Source: Bacteroidales bacterium (GTDB lineage: Bacteria; Bacteroidota; Bacteroidia; Bacteroidales; JAFGHD01). Taken from it: a stretch of 38,897 bases of DNA. A model generated the notes under the pieces. That model worked only from the letters and a program-made list of their open reading frames with translations. It searched no databases and was not told the origin of the DNA. Positions 8,102 through 16,318 of the stretch are shown one piece after another; positions within the stretch are counted from its first letter, which is position 1; every line of letters starts with the position of its first letter. A program made the position numbers and the translations under genes. Location of the stretch: assembly GCA_016939365.1 (NCBI GenBank), contig JAFGHD010000138.1:1-38897 (forward strand), given 5' to 3'.

Positions 8102-8712
8102 TTGAAGGGTGCACAGGTATTTCCGGATTACTGTATCCATGTCAGGAGAGAGCACTGACCCTCCCTGCAAGCCCGTCTGAACTCTCCCCTGTTGTCGGGC
8201 TGGCCGGACTGACAGGGGAGGAAATGCAACCATGCTTTTTTTTGAGCATTATTCAGATGATTCCCTTGGGCCCTGCCTGTAGGTAGACATGAATTCCAGC
8301 CAAAGGGTCAAATGCCATAGGTACGGTATCTTTCATGTCCTGATCGTGTTCGAAGACCGACGACTCCGCAATCTATCCTGACTAAGTGCCCGGAACACAT
8401 GAGAGTTGGCGATCATCCGCAATACATCATACATCACCGGTCTTTCCGGCTCTTGCCATGGCGCACTTTTTTGCTGCTGTGGTTCATTTTGAAAAGTATT
8501 GTTTCCAAGGAATGAAATATGCTATCTTTACGAGAAACAGCGATACGGGAAGCTGCCGCAGGTTTCGTTCAACAATGTTTAATGGTAAAGCAGGCTAAAG
8601 AGCAAAACATGAGCAAATCAGCTTTGGTGAGTTTCAGAATCAATTGAAAGCGAATTGCTTTTAAACACGCACTGTACTTATACTGCACCGTTATGTTTAA
8701 TTGTATGACATC
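8102..8712. other. Intergenic region, no gene supported
   Basis: A 611-base gap. It holds the hairpin listed at 8184-8243 and a TATCTTTA sequence at 8523-8530 with a TTG 21 bases before it (8499-8501), a plausible but imperfect promoter for the SDR gene. Open frames here (for example 8386-8598) lack protein-like sequence. Confidence 0.5.
8184..8243 (+). terminator. Probable terminator hairpin
   Basis: CTCCCCTGT (8184-8192) pairs perfectly with ACAGGGGAG (8212-8220), with partial further pairing in the loop, and an eight-T run follows at 8236-8243. The T run is 15 bases after the stem, so this is not a textbook intrinsic terminator, but it lies just after the glutaminase-domain gene. Confidence 0.5.
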
Positions 8713-10137
8713 ATGAGAGTACTGTTAACTGGAGCAACAGGGTACATTGGAAAAAGATTGTTGCCTGTTTTGATTGATATGGGATATTCTGTTATTTGTT
8801 GTGTCAGGGATAAAAACAAATTTCATACAGAGAGCTCATACAAAGAAAAAATTGAAATCATTGAAATAGACTTAACTAAGAAAGAAACTCTCGAAAATAT
8901 TCCATATGACATTGATTTTGCCTATTACCTGGTTCACTCCATGTCAACCTCAAAAAATTTCAGTGAGCTGGAAAAAATATCTGCTGTTAATTTCAGGGAG
9001 GCACTGAATAAGACGAATGTCAAGCAAGTAATCTATTTAAGTGGTATTGTAAACTCACAGACTTTATCAAAACATCTTAATTCAAGAAAAAATGTAGAAA
9101 TTGAATTAAGTAAAGGGAAATATGCCTTGACCACTGTACGGGCTGGAATAATAATTGGTTCAGGGAGTGCTTCATTTGAGATAATACGTGATCTGGTTGA
9201 GAAATTGCCGATTATGATTGCACCGAAATGGTTAAAAACCAAATGTCAGCCAATTGGAATCTCTGATGTGATTAAAATCTTAAAAGCCATACTTGATAAC
9301 GAAAAAGTATTCAACAGGAGTTTTGATATTGCAGGCAATGATATTCTTACATACAAAGAAATGCTGTTGACGTTTGCATCAGTTCGGGGGTTGAAAAGAT
9401 ATATTTGGACAGTTCCGGTTATGACTCCGAAACTATCTTCATACTGGTTATTTTTTGTAACTTCCACATCTTATAAACTAGCTGTTTCACTTGTTGATAG
9501 TATGAAAGTTGAAGTCATAGCCAAAGATAATGAGATCAATAAAATACTGAAGTTTCAGCCATTGCCATATAAAGAATGCATCAAACAAGCGTTCAGAAAA
9601 ATAGAGCAAAATGAGATTGTCTCGAGCTGGAAAGATTCGACCATAAGTGGTAGAATAGATTTTAAAATATCTGATTATATCAAGGTTCCTGAATTCGGAT
9701 GCTTTAAAGACATACGCAAGAAACAGGTTGCAGATACTATGTCATGTATTGGAAAGATTTGGCAGATTGGCGGCACGACAGGCTGGTATTACGCCAACTG
9801 GCTATGGAAACTCAGGGGTTTAATTGATAAGCTTTTTGGGGGAGTAGGTTTAAGAAGGGGTAGAACAAATATTAACGATATTTATGCTGGTGATACTTTG
9901 GATTTCTGGCGGGTTATATATGCGAGTAAAACCGAAAGGCGATTACTCTTATTTGCGGAAATGAAATTACCAGGAGAGGCATGGCTGGAATTTCGGGTTC
10001 AGGATGATATTCTCGTTCAAACAGCTACCTTTCGGCCGAAAGGATTATTGGGAAGGATGTACTGGTATTTGGTACTTCCATTTCACCGACTGATATTTAA
10101 AGGTTTGATACAAGAATTAACCAAGCACGACAAGTAG
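8713..10137 (+). CDS. SDR family oxidoreductase with DUF2867 domain
   Basis: A 474-residue cytoplasmic protein. The N-terminus MRVLLTGATGYIGKRL is a Rossmann NAD(P)-binding motif (GxxGxxG at residues 7-13) of the extended/atypical SDR type, the group that includes NDUFA9-like proteins. The C-terminal part (about 340-474) has the DUF2867 signature GGTTGWYYANWLWKLRG, then GGVGLRRGR and GDTLDFWRVI. Substrate is unknown; related two-domain proteins are annotated only as NAD(P)H-binding. The ATG at 8713 is preferred over TTG 8701 because the Rossmann strand begins right after it. The gene stands alone and is clearly more AT-rich than the glutaminase-domain gene before it. Confidence 0.85.
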   Translation: MRVLLTGATGYIGKRLLPVLIDMGYSVICCVRDKNKFHTESSYKEKIEIIEIDLTKKETLENIPYDIDFAYYLVHSMSTSKNFSELEKISAVNFREALNKTNVKQVIYLSGIVNSQTLSKHLNSRKNVEIELSKGKYALTTVRAGIIIGSGSASFEIIRDLVEKLPIMIAPKWLKTKCQPIGISDVIKILKAILDNEKVFNRSFDIAGNDILTYKEMLLTFASVRGLKRYIWTVPVMTPKLSSYWLFFVTSTSYKLAVSLVDSMKVEVIAKDNEINKILKFQPLPYKECIKQAFRKIEQNEIVSSWKDSTISGRIDFKISDYIKVPEFGCFKDIRKKQVADTMSCIGKIWQIGGTTGWYYANWLWKLRGLIDKLFGGVGLRRGRTNINDIYAGDTLDFWRVIYASKTERRLLLFAEMKLPGEAWLEFRVQDDILVQTATFRPKGLLGRMYWYLVLPFHRLIFKGLIQELTKHDK

Positions 10138-10219
10138 GGATCAAACGATAGTGTTGCCGTGTAACATGACTCTTCGCAATGTAAAGACTGTACTGCAGGA
10201 GGCGGACAGGGATCTCAGT

Positions 10220-10257
10220 CCACTGAGGTGGTCAGGAATCCCCGACCAGTTCAGTGG
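10220..10257. terminator. Imperfect hairpin after SDR gene
   Basis: CCACTGA (10220-10226) pairs with TCAGTGG (10251-10257) and TGGTC (10229-10233) with GACCA (10244-10248) around a four-base loop region. No U-run follows. It may terminate the SDR transcript or insulate the riboswitch operon; position is the only support. Confidence 0.4.
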
Positions 10258-10309
10258 GTCCATTGTTCATAATTAAAAACCGTAAATCAGTTTTGCAATT
10301 CATTTTAAT

Positions 10310-10317
10310 TAATTTTG
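10310..10317 (+). promoter_or_regulatory. -7 promoter element of B12 operon
   Basis: TAATTTTG matches the Bacteroidota -7 consensus TAnnTTTG exactly. A TTG lies at 10293-10295, closer than the usual 19 bases. Transcription would begin near 10324, right at the 5' edge of the cobalamin riboswitch, which makes the site credible. Confidence 0.55.
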
Positions 10318-10325
10318 TGACTGCA

Positions 10326-10545
10326 TATTTGGTGCACGAGTTCTTTTTTCGTGAAGAACAGTCTGAAAAGGGAATGCCGTGACTTGCTTCCGAAACCAAA
10401 GCGGAGGTAAGAATTCGGCAACAGTACCCGCTGCTGTGATCACCTTTAACTTTTTGAAGTCCGGATAGTCACTGTTAGCCAACCGGCTGATGGGAAGACT
10501 TTCAAAAGGGGTGTAAGTCAGAAGACCTGCCATATATGCAAAATC
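10326..10545 (+). ncRNA. Cobalamin riboswitch
   Basis: The leader carries the conserved blocks of the adenosylcobalamin/B12 riboswitch in order: AAAAGGGAATGCCGTG (10366-10381), CGGCAACAGTACCCGCTGCTG (10416-10436), GTCACTGTTAGCC (10468-10480), GATGGGAAG (10489-10498) and the hallmark B12 box AAGTCAGAAGACCTGCC near 10515-10531. It stands between a -7 promoter element and the first gene of the B12 uptake operon. Downstream, GTTAATTGA (10575-10583) can pair with TCAAATTAAC (10588-10597), but no U-run follows, so control may be translational rather than by termination. In this family, bound cobalamin lowers expression of the uptake genes. Confidence 0.93.
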
Positions 10546-10661
10546 ATTCAAAGCTTTCGGGTAAAAAGCTGCGAGTTAATTGATCCGTCAAATTAACCAC
10601 AGATTCTTCCTGTAAGTTTTGAGGTAATTGAAATTTATTATGCACCTTAAAACTTTTTGAA

Positions 10662-11381
10662 ATGAAAAAATTCATTACGCTTTTATTGAGCAATGTGGTT
10701 CTTGTCTTGTGGGCTTCAGCCCAAATCAGCTTCGACCAGGTGGATGTTGAGGCCTGGCTGGGAAGTGGTGAACATGAAGTGATGTTCGTTGTGGATTTCG
10801 ACTCTGATCCCATCGGTGCAGACAGCGCCTTTGCCTGGGGAATTCATTTCGACAGCGATTCCATTTCCGGTGTTGGGATCATGGATTTGATCGCACAATC
10901 GGATTCGAATTTCTCTTACAGCGGTGGCACCTTTTTAGACAACATCAGCTACACCGTCAACAATCAAACCTTCACCAATCCGAATGCAGGCTGGTTTTCA
11001 ATTCTGGAATCCGGCAATGGCGAAACCTGGGTATGGAACAGTGGTACCGGTGACCATGTCGGCACCGGACAGTGGTTTGGCATCGTCGTGATGGATCCGG
11101 ATACCTGGGAGGCAGAGATCAATGTTCCGCTGCTTGAAACAGGCATTGAAAAGCTGTACACCCATGATGTAAAGGTTTATCCCAATCCGGCTGATGAAAA
11201 ACTTTATATCGACCCTGAGCGGGAAGCAAAAGTGTATCTGATGAAATTGTCAGGTCAGACTGTATACAGCGCTTCGGGCAGAATTGAAACGATCGATGTG
11301 ACAGACATCTCACCGGGATTTTATGTTCTTACGATCGTTACTGACGATAGGACAACCAGCAAAAAAATCGTGGTACATTGA
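10662..11381 (+). CDS. T9SS-exported surface protein in B12 operon
   Basis: A 239-residue exported protein, first gene after the cobalamin riboswitch. It has a signal peptide MKKFITLLLSNVVLVLWASAQ, a compact domain of about residues 22-165 rich in Asp, Ser and Trp (FVVDFDSDP, AFAWGIHFDSD, WFSILESGNGETWVWNSG), and a C-terminal T9SS type A sorting domain (about 168-239) with VKVYPNPADEKLYI and ISPGFYVLTI. It should be secreted through T9SS and either anchored on the cell surface or released. The AWG-FD domain recalls a family of exported proteins found with surface-anchoring tails in other phyla; I cannot name it securely. A B12-binding or receptor-accessory role is inferred from the riboswitch and neighbours. 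Confidence 0.85.
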   Translation: MKKFITLLLSNVVLVLWASAQISFDQVDVEAWLGSGEHEVMFVVDFDSDPIGADSAFAWGIHFDSDSISGVGIMDLIAQSDSNFSYSGGTFLDNISYTVNNQTFTNPNAGWFSILESGNGETWVWNSGTGDHVGTGQWFGIVVMDPDTWEAEINVPLLETGIEKLYTHDVKVYPNPADEKLYIDPEREAKVYLMKLSGQTVYSASGRIETIDVTDISPGFYVLTIVTDDRTTSKKIVVH

Positions 11382-12367
11382 GACCAAAACCGATGCTTCT
11401 CCCGATATTATCGGGTGTATTTGCCAGTGTGTTTTCACAGTATCCACCTCCGGCTGGGCAGGAAGGCAGTACAGCCATACACAGGGATAGTTCGGTATTT
11501 GTGAACTGGGCGACAGTATGCATGGTCGGGCGGGGACCTGTAAACATAGCAGAACCTTCGCTGGGCCTGGCCTCAGCCGGTACCCCGGACAACGCCACGG
11601 GAATTGCCGACAACCAGATCGTTTCTCTCGGTGACGGCGGAACAGCTGTTATGACATTTGAAAAACCAGTGGCAAATGGAACCGGGCCTGATTTTGCCGT
11701 TTTTGAAAACGGTTTTTCTGATGATTTCCTCGAGCTGGCTTTTGTGGAAGTGAGCTCCAATGGCATTGACTTCTTCAGGTTTGACGCGGTTTCCCTCACC
11801 CCAACCGATGAGCAGGTCGGCGCCTTTGGTTTGCTCGATGCCACCAGGCTCCACAACCTGGCCGGAAAATACCGTGTGGATTACGGTACGCCTTTCGATC
11901 TGGAAGAACTGACCGGTGATCCCAATCTTGACAAAAATCACATCACAATCATTCGGATCGTGGATGTGGTGGGAAGCATCGATGATGATTATGCAACATA
12001 CGATTCGCAGGGCAACAAAGTGAATGATCCCTGGCCGACTGCATTCGAAAGCAGCGGTTTTGACCTTGATGCCGTGGGTGTGATCCATGAAGGCCCGCAA
12101 TCGGTGAACAACCAGAATGCACACTCCCGGATCAGGGTGTATCCCAATCCGGCAAGTGAGGTCTTGTACATCCAATCCGGAGAAACACCGGGAATCATGC
12201 ATGTGCTGATCGGTGATCTTTCAGGGAAACGGGTTCTTGAAAAAGTAACCGGTACCTTTTCCGGCATGAAGATCGGAATTCCCCTTGATGACCTGAAGCC
12301 CGGGATTTATATGGGCACCATAATTACAGAAGGATACAGCCATCCCTTTAAAGTGATCCGTCCTTGA
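11378..12367 (+). CDS. T9SS-exported cell surface protein in B12 operon
   Basis: A 329-residue exported protein. The start is taken as the TTG at 11378, which overlaps the previous stop as TTGA; it gives a signal peptide MRPKPMLLPILSGVFASVFS with basic residues, whereas the ATG at 11393 would lack them. The mature domain (about 22-245) includes IVSLGDGGTAVMTFEKPV, GPDFAVFENGF and FLELAFVEVSSNGIDFFRF, a jelly-roll-like surface domain repeatedly seen in Bacteroidota cobalamin loci. Residues about 258-329 are a T9SS sorting domain (IRVYPNPASEVLYIQ, LKPGIYMGTI). The role, probably helping cobalamin capture at the surface, rests on gene context; its family is otherwise uncharacterised as far as I can tell. 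Confidence 0.85.
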   Translation: MRPKPMLLPILSGVFASVFSQYPPPAGQEGSTAIHRDSSVFVNWATVCMVGRGPVNIAEPSLGLASAGTPDNATGIADNQIVSLGDGGTAVMTFEKPVANGTGPDFAVFENGFSDDFLELAFVEVSSNGIDFFRFDAVSLTPTDEQVGAFGLLDATRLHNLAGKYRVDYGTPFDLEELTGDPNLDKNHITIIRIVDVVGSIDDDYATYDSQGNKVNDPWPTAFESSGFDLDAVGVIHEGPQSVNNQNAHSRIRVYPNPASEVLYIQSGETPGIMHVLIGDLSGKRVLEKVTGTFSGMKIGIPLDDLKPGIYMGTIITEGYSHPFKVIRP

Positions 12368-14277
12368 CAAAGCTGTTCTACATGCTGTTTTTCGTATTGC
12401 TTGTGAAAGCGGTTGTTTCCCAGACGCGGGTAGATACCGTGCTGACCCTGGAAGGCGTGGAAATAAGTTCGGCGAAGATCAGGGAGAACACCACCGGACA
12501 AAAGGTGATACCCATCGACAACGTGTTTCTGAAGAATCATGAAAGCTCCAATCTGGCCGAGATCCTGGCCAAAGGGAGCGGAATTCAGATCAAATCATAC
12601 AATGGCGGGGGGTTGAGTTCCATCTCGTTCCGGGGAACCGCGGCACAGCACACCGGCATTTTCTGGCACGGTTTCAACCTGAACCAGATGAACACCGGAA
12701 CGATCGATCTTTCGCTTATCCCGGGTTCGGGCTTCGACCGGGTGGATGTGATCCCGGGAGGTGGCGCTTCTCTTTTCGGAAGCGGAAATATCGGCGGTGG
12801 TATTCATCTGATCCCGGAACCCGTTTTTGACAAAGGGGGCACAGCGGGTATCAATGCGGGAATCGGGAGTTTCAATGGATATGATGCAGCGGTTTACAAC
12901 CGGATGTCCACGGGAAAATGGTACAGCAAAACGATGTTGAACTATATGCAGGCCCAGAATGATTTTGAGTTCACCGGCCTCCGGGGGCAGGCCGGGAAGA
13001 TGGAAAACAATGCCTTTTCAAGGTACGGGGCGATGCAGGATTTCTATCGTATGTTTCAAAGATCGGTGTGGGGCGTTTCGCTGTGGTACACGTCGATGGA
13101 CCGGGAAATACCTCCCTCGGTGATCGAAGCGCCAAAGGACACCGAACAGTACGACCGTTCTTTCCGGGGTGTGATCAGCTACCGGCGTCAGCTAAAAAAA
13201 CCGCAGGATCAGGCAGAGATCAGGTCGGGATACTTTGATGAATACTTCCGGTATGAAGAAAAAAATACGGAAGGAATACCCGTGATGGAAACCCTGATCA
13301 AAACCCAGAGATCGCAAACAGAAGCATCGCTCCGTTGGGTCTGGAAAAACCAAATTGTCAAAACCGGATTGACCGGGACCGGTGAATTTGGCGAAAGCGA
13401 AAGTTGGGACGGAAATGTGTCGAGGCTCCGGGCCGGAGCTTACCTGCTTTATACCCACGAGATACCTGCTGTTCAATGGAAGGTCTCGGTAAATCTCAGG
13501 CAGGAATTTGCTGAAGGTTATGCAATCCCTTTCACACCATCCGTCGGGGCTGAAGGAGCTATCTGCAGATGGTTGTCCGGAAAAGTGAATATCTCACGGA
13601 ATTACAGGATACCCACTTTCAATGAACTGTTTTGGGTGCCCGGCGGCAATCCCGGCCTGAGACCAGAAGACTCCTGGAACGGGGAAACATCCCTGATTGT
13701 AACACCTTTGTTCAAGTCCAAATCCTTCAATCTTCAGGCGACAGGAACCCTTTTCGGTTCATGGGTGAAGAACTGGATCCTTTGGGTTCCGGTTTCATCC
13801 TGGACGGAACCGCGCAATATCCAGACGGTGTGGGCCCGGGGAATTGAGTCCGAATGGAGTGCGCAATGGCAGAAGGATAAAACTGCCGCAGGGATTTCCG
13901 GCGGGTATTCCTTCACCCGATCAACAGTGCAGGAAAAATCGCTTGAAAATGACGCATCTGATCATAAACAATTGATCTATGTGCCGCTGCATACTTTTTT
14001 TATCCACATGAACCTGCAATACAGGGGATTTTTGTTGAGTTACAATCACCGGTTCAACGGAATGGTTTTCACTACGGGCGACAACCTTGAATCCTTGCCG
14101 GGGTTTCAGATCGGGGAGTTTAACCTCGCCAGATCATTTTTCTTCGGGAAATCAAAATTGCGGTTGCAGGCAGCCGTAAAAAACGTGTGGGACGAGGAAT
14201 ACCAGGTAGTTGAAAATTATCCCAACCCGGGCCGTTCATTTGCAATATCAGCAGGATATGAGATCAGATATCACTGA
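12364..14277 (+). CDS. btuB: BtuB-like TonB-dependent receptor
   Basis: A 637-residue outer-membrane receptor, the expected importer of cobalamin into the periplasm using TonB energy. The start TTG at 12364 overlaps the preceding stop as TTGA; an ATG at 12382 is the alternative. A signal peptide (MLFFVLLVKAVVSQ) precedes a plug domain at about 30-160 with LAEILAKGSGIQIKSYNGGG, SISFRGTAAQHTGIFWHG and VDVIPGGGASLFGSGNIGGG. The rest is the 22-strand barrel, ending in YEIRYH with an aromatic near the C-terminus, as is usual. It lacks the extra N-terminal domain of SusC proteins. Substrate assignment rests on the riboswitch and the BtuG-like neighbour. Confidence 0.88.
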   Translation: MTKLFYMLFFVLLVKAVVSQTRVDTVLTLEGVEISSAKIRENTTGQKVIPIDNVFLKNHESSNLAEILAKGSGIQIKSYNGGGLSSISFRGTAAQHTGIFWHGFNLNQMNTGTIDLSLIPGSGFDRVDVIPGGGASLFGSGNIGGGIHLIPEPVFDKGGTAGINAGIGSFNGYDAAVYNRMSTGKWYSKTMLNYMQAQNDFEFTGLRGQAGKMENNAFSRYGAMQDFYRMFQRSVWGVSLWYTSMDREIPPSVIEAPKDTEQYDRSFRGVISYRRQLKKPQDQAEIRSGYFDEYFRYEEKNTEGIPVMETLIKTQRSQTEASLRWVWKNQIVKTGLTGTGEFGESESWDGNVSRLRAGAYLLYTHEIPAVQWKVSVNLRQEFAEGYAIPFTPSVGAEGAICRWLSGKVNISRNYRIPTFNELFWVPGGNPGLRPEDSWNGETSLIVTPLFKSKSFNLQATGTLFGSWVKNWILWVPVSSWTEPRNIQTVWARGIESEWSAQWQKDKTAAGISGGYSFTRSTVQEKSLENDASDHKQLIYVPLHTFFIHMNLQYRGFLLSYNHRFNGMVFTTGDNLESLPGFQIGEFNLARSFFFGKSKLRLQAAVKNVWDEEYQVVENYPNPGRSFAISAGYEIRYH

Positions 14278-15331
14278 TAGTATTATAGTTACAGGTATTC
14301 TTCTGATGGTGTTTTTGTGGTCATGTACAGATGAGCCTGATGTTCCCCTGCCCACAGGCACCGATTACAGCGATGGCGTTTTTGTGACCAACGAAGGGAA
14401 TTTTGGTTCCGGCAGCGGCACTTTGACTTTTATTAAACGTGACGGAACCGGCCTGGAACAAAAGGTGTATCAAAATGCCAATGATCTGGCCAAACTGGGG
14501 AATGTGGTGCAATCGATGCATGTGATCGGGGACAGTGCATATATCGTGGTGAATAATTCGAACCGGATCGTGGTCTGCAATAAATTTACAATGCGCGAAC
14601 TCACTGCTATTGAGGATATTTATCAGCCCCGGCACCTGGTGAATACCAATGACGGTCGTTTTGCCGTGTCATGCTGGGACAATACGGTCAAAATTTTTGA
14701 AACCCGATCATTATCGCAGGTGAACGAGATAGAAACATCTACCGGCCCTGAAAAAATGATGGTCGTCGGTGATCATCTTTGGATTTTAAACCAGGGCGGA
14801 CTTTCCATCGACAGTTGCATTACGATTGCTGATCTGAATACAGGATTTGTACAGACTCTCGCAGTGTATCCGAGACCCACAGGTATCCAGGAAGACAGTG
14901 ACGGCAGTATCTGGGTGATGTGCTCCGGCCGGAGTGATCATCATCCGGGCGGATATTCCCCTTCGCATCTGATCAGGATGGACCGGTATGCCATGACGGT
15001 GAGTGCTGACTTCATGATCCAGCAGGATGGACACGATGCCATCGGCCTTTCGGTTAATAAAGAAGGAAATATACTCTATTTTCTTTTCCTTGGGGATATT
15101 TATCAATTTGAAATTGAGGCCCTTCAACCGGATGTTCAGCCTCTGGTGGATTACATGGGAACCTTTTACAGCATGGGTTACGACCCGAAGGATAATACCC
15201 TCTACGGCGCCGATGTCCTCGATTACAACCAGAATGGTGAAATTTACAAGTATGACGCAACTTCCGGAACATTTTTAATGAACTTCAAAGCAGGGATCAT
15301 TCCGGGCGGATTTTATTTTTCAATGCCGTAA
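14258..15331 (+). CDS. btuG: BtuG-like beta-propeller surface lipoprotein
   Basis: A 357-residue lipoprotein. The start is the ATG at 14258, 20 bases inside the receptor gene, giving a lipoprotein signal with lipobox LWSC (Cys23) followed by TDEPD; acidic residues just after the Cys are typical of Bacteroidota surface export. The body is a YncE/DUF5074-type seven-bladed propeller: GVFVTNEGNFGSGSGTLTF, NSNRIVVCNKFTM, QPRHLVNTNDGRFAVSCWDN, GSIWVMCSGR, LIRMD. Bacteroides BtuG proteins of this type bind B12 very tightly and cap BtuB. Overlap with the receptor gene and the upstream riboswitch support this role; direct binding is inferred. Confidence 0.85.
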   Translation: MRSDITDSIIVTGILLMVFLWSCTDEPDVPLPTGTDYSDGVFVTNEGNFGSGSGTLTFIKRDGTGLEQKVYQNANDLAKLGNVVQSMHVIGDSAYIVVNNSNRIVVCNKFTMRELTAIEDIYQPRHLVNTNDGRFAVSCWDNTVKIFETRSLSQVNEIETSTGPEKMMVVGDHLWILNQGGLSIDSCITIADLNTGFVQTLAVYPRPTGIQEDSDGSIWVMCSGRSDHHPGGYSPSHLIRMDRYAMTVSADFMIQQDGHDAIGLSVNKEGNILYFLFLGDIYQFEIEALQPDVQPLVDYMGTFYSMGYDPKDNTLYGADVLDYNQNGEIYKYDATSGTFLMNFKAGIIPGGFYFSMP

Positions 15332-15579
15332 GAGACTGTTGAAATTGTCTGATTTTTCTCGTTTTTATTTTATTCAGCCGAAGAGAGGCGAAGGTGCAAA
15401 GCTCACAAAGCGTTGAGTGAAAAAGTGTTGTCTTGTGTAATCGTCATTTATCCCTGCTTGCCCTGATCAACAGGAGAAAAAAGAGATCGTATGAAATACC
15501 ATGGAAATCGCTCGGTGTTCCGGGGATCTCTCAGTGGCCTGGTGGTAAGAAAACGAATCGTAATATGTATAGCAGTCTC
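15332..15579. repeat. Possible small inverted-repeat (MITE-like) element
   Basis: GAGACTGTT at 15332-15340 mirrors AGCAGTCTC at 15571-15579 (eight of nine bases), and both outer edges are flanked by TAA (15329-15331, which is the btuG-like stop codon, and 15580-15582). The 248-base interior has no gene. The ends are short, so a decayed insertion element is only a candidate reading. Confidence 0.3.
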
Positions 15580-15627
15580 TAACCCTGAACTGTTCTTTCG
15601 AGAAAACCGAAAAAAAGTAAAATAAAA

Positions 15628-15657
15628 TTGACAAAAAGTTAAAATAAATTATCTTTG
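15628..15657 (+). promoter_or_regulatory. Bacteroidota-type promoter
   Basis: TTG at 15628-15630 and TATCTTTG at 15650-15657 are separated by exactly 19 bases, a full match to the TTG-N19-TAnnTTTG promoter of this phylum. It would start transcription near 15664, 32 bases before the small membrane protein gene. Confidence 0.8.
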
Positions 15658-15695
15658 CGTCGTATAAAATATACAAACAGTAAAGAAAATTATAC

Positions 15696-15947
15696 ATGCC
15701 AATCGGTACAACCATGACCTACCAGGAGAGGAAGAACATTGTGAACATCGTGAGCGCAGTGCTCATCATGGGGATTTATGCCCTGGTCATCTATCATCGG
15801 CACCAGGCCGGACGGATCGACCTGGTCCGGGATTACACCCAATGGGGTGTCATATTCCTCATCTTCATCGCATTTTTCGGCAGTTGCCTGACGGCGGATA
15901 TTGTCGACAACCTCTCGCAGATTTATTATTACCGGAAAGGAGTGTAA
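15696..15947 (+). CDS. Small two-helix membrane protein
   Basis: An 83-residue protein with two hydrophobic helices, about residues 18-35 (IVSAVLIMGIYALVIYH) and 51-69 (GVIFLIFIAFFGSCLTADI), and short charged tails. I do not recognise a named family with certainty; small membrane proteins of the DUF2178 kind often precede Xre regulators of the type that follows. It has its own strong promoter and is one base from the next gene, so the two are surely co-transcribed. A regulatory partnership, with the membrane protein modulating the repressor, is inference. Confidence 0.7.
   Translation: MPIGTTMTYQERKNIVNIVSAVLIMGIYALVIYHRHQAGRIDLVRDYTQWGVIFLIFIAFFGSCLTADIVDNLSQIYYYRKGV
15936..15942 (+). promoter_or_regulatory. 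Shine-Dalgarno site of Xre gene
   Basis: AAAGGAG lies six bases before the ATG at 15949 and decides that start over an in-frame ATG at 15901 inside the previous gene. Confidence 0.65.
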
Positions 15948-15948
15948 A

Positions 15949-16185
15949 ATGGCCGGTCATCACATTCAGAACAACATCAGGAGGCTGCGCTTCGAACACG
16001 ATGAGATGACCCAGCAGGAACTGGCGGACAGGGTCAACGTATCCCGGCAGACGATCGTTGCCATCGAGAACGGTAAGTATTCCCCTTCCCTCGAGCTGGC
16101 TTTCCGTATTGCCCAGGTATTTGATACACCGCTGGAAGAGGTGTTTTTATACAACCCGGTCATTGAATCACCAAAAAGAAAATAG
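15949..16185 (+). CDS. Xre family HTH regulator
   Basis: A 78-residue DNA-binding protein consisting of little more than a helix-turn-helix domain of the Cro/C1 type: IRRLRFEHDEMTQQELADRV, then VSRQTIVAIENGKYSPSLEL as recognition helix and following turn, then FRIAQVFDTPLEEVFLY. This close-knit form (YxPSLELAFxIAxxF) is the YozG-like group of small Xre regulators, commonly paired with a membrane protein gene. It probably autoregulates the promoter at 15628-15657. The start is set by a good ribosome binding site. The family call is firm; the target genes are unknown. Confidence 0.9.
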   Translation: MAGHHIQNNIRRLRFEHDEMTQQELADRVNVSRQTIVAIENGKYSPSLELAFRIAQVFDTPLEEVFLYNPVIESPKRK

Positions 16186-16201
16186 GACAATAAGGCATTC
16201 C

Positions 16202-16231
16202 TTGTTGGGCTCTGCAAGGTGTACCCAACAA
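16202..16231. terminator. Hairpin after Xre gene
   Basis: TTGTTGGG (16202-16209) and CCCAACAA (16224-16231) form a perfect 8-bp stem with a 14-base loop, 16 bases after the Xre stop and between convergent genes. No U-run follows. Confidence 0.4.
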
Positions 16232-16253
16232 AAGGCAGATCATGCATATGTAT

Positions 16254-16284
16254 TTCACCGGTGCATTCCATGCTGATCGGTGAA
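16254..16284. terminator. Second hairpin between convergent genes
   Basis: TTCACCG (16254-16260) pairs with CGGTGAA (16278-16284). It lies between the Xre gene and the end of the DUF2892 gene on the other strand; read on the minus strand it would follow DUF2892. Confidence 0.35.
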
Positions 16285-16318
16285 AAACATCAATGGCCCG
16301 GAGCAATCCTGTTCAGGA

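Noticed and set aside
8386-8598. 70-codon plus-strand frame before the SDR gene
   Set aside because: No family, no ribosome binding site, and a promoter-like sequence lies inside it.
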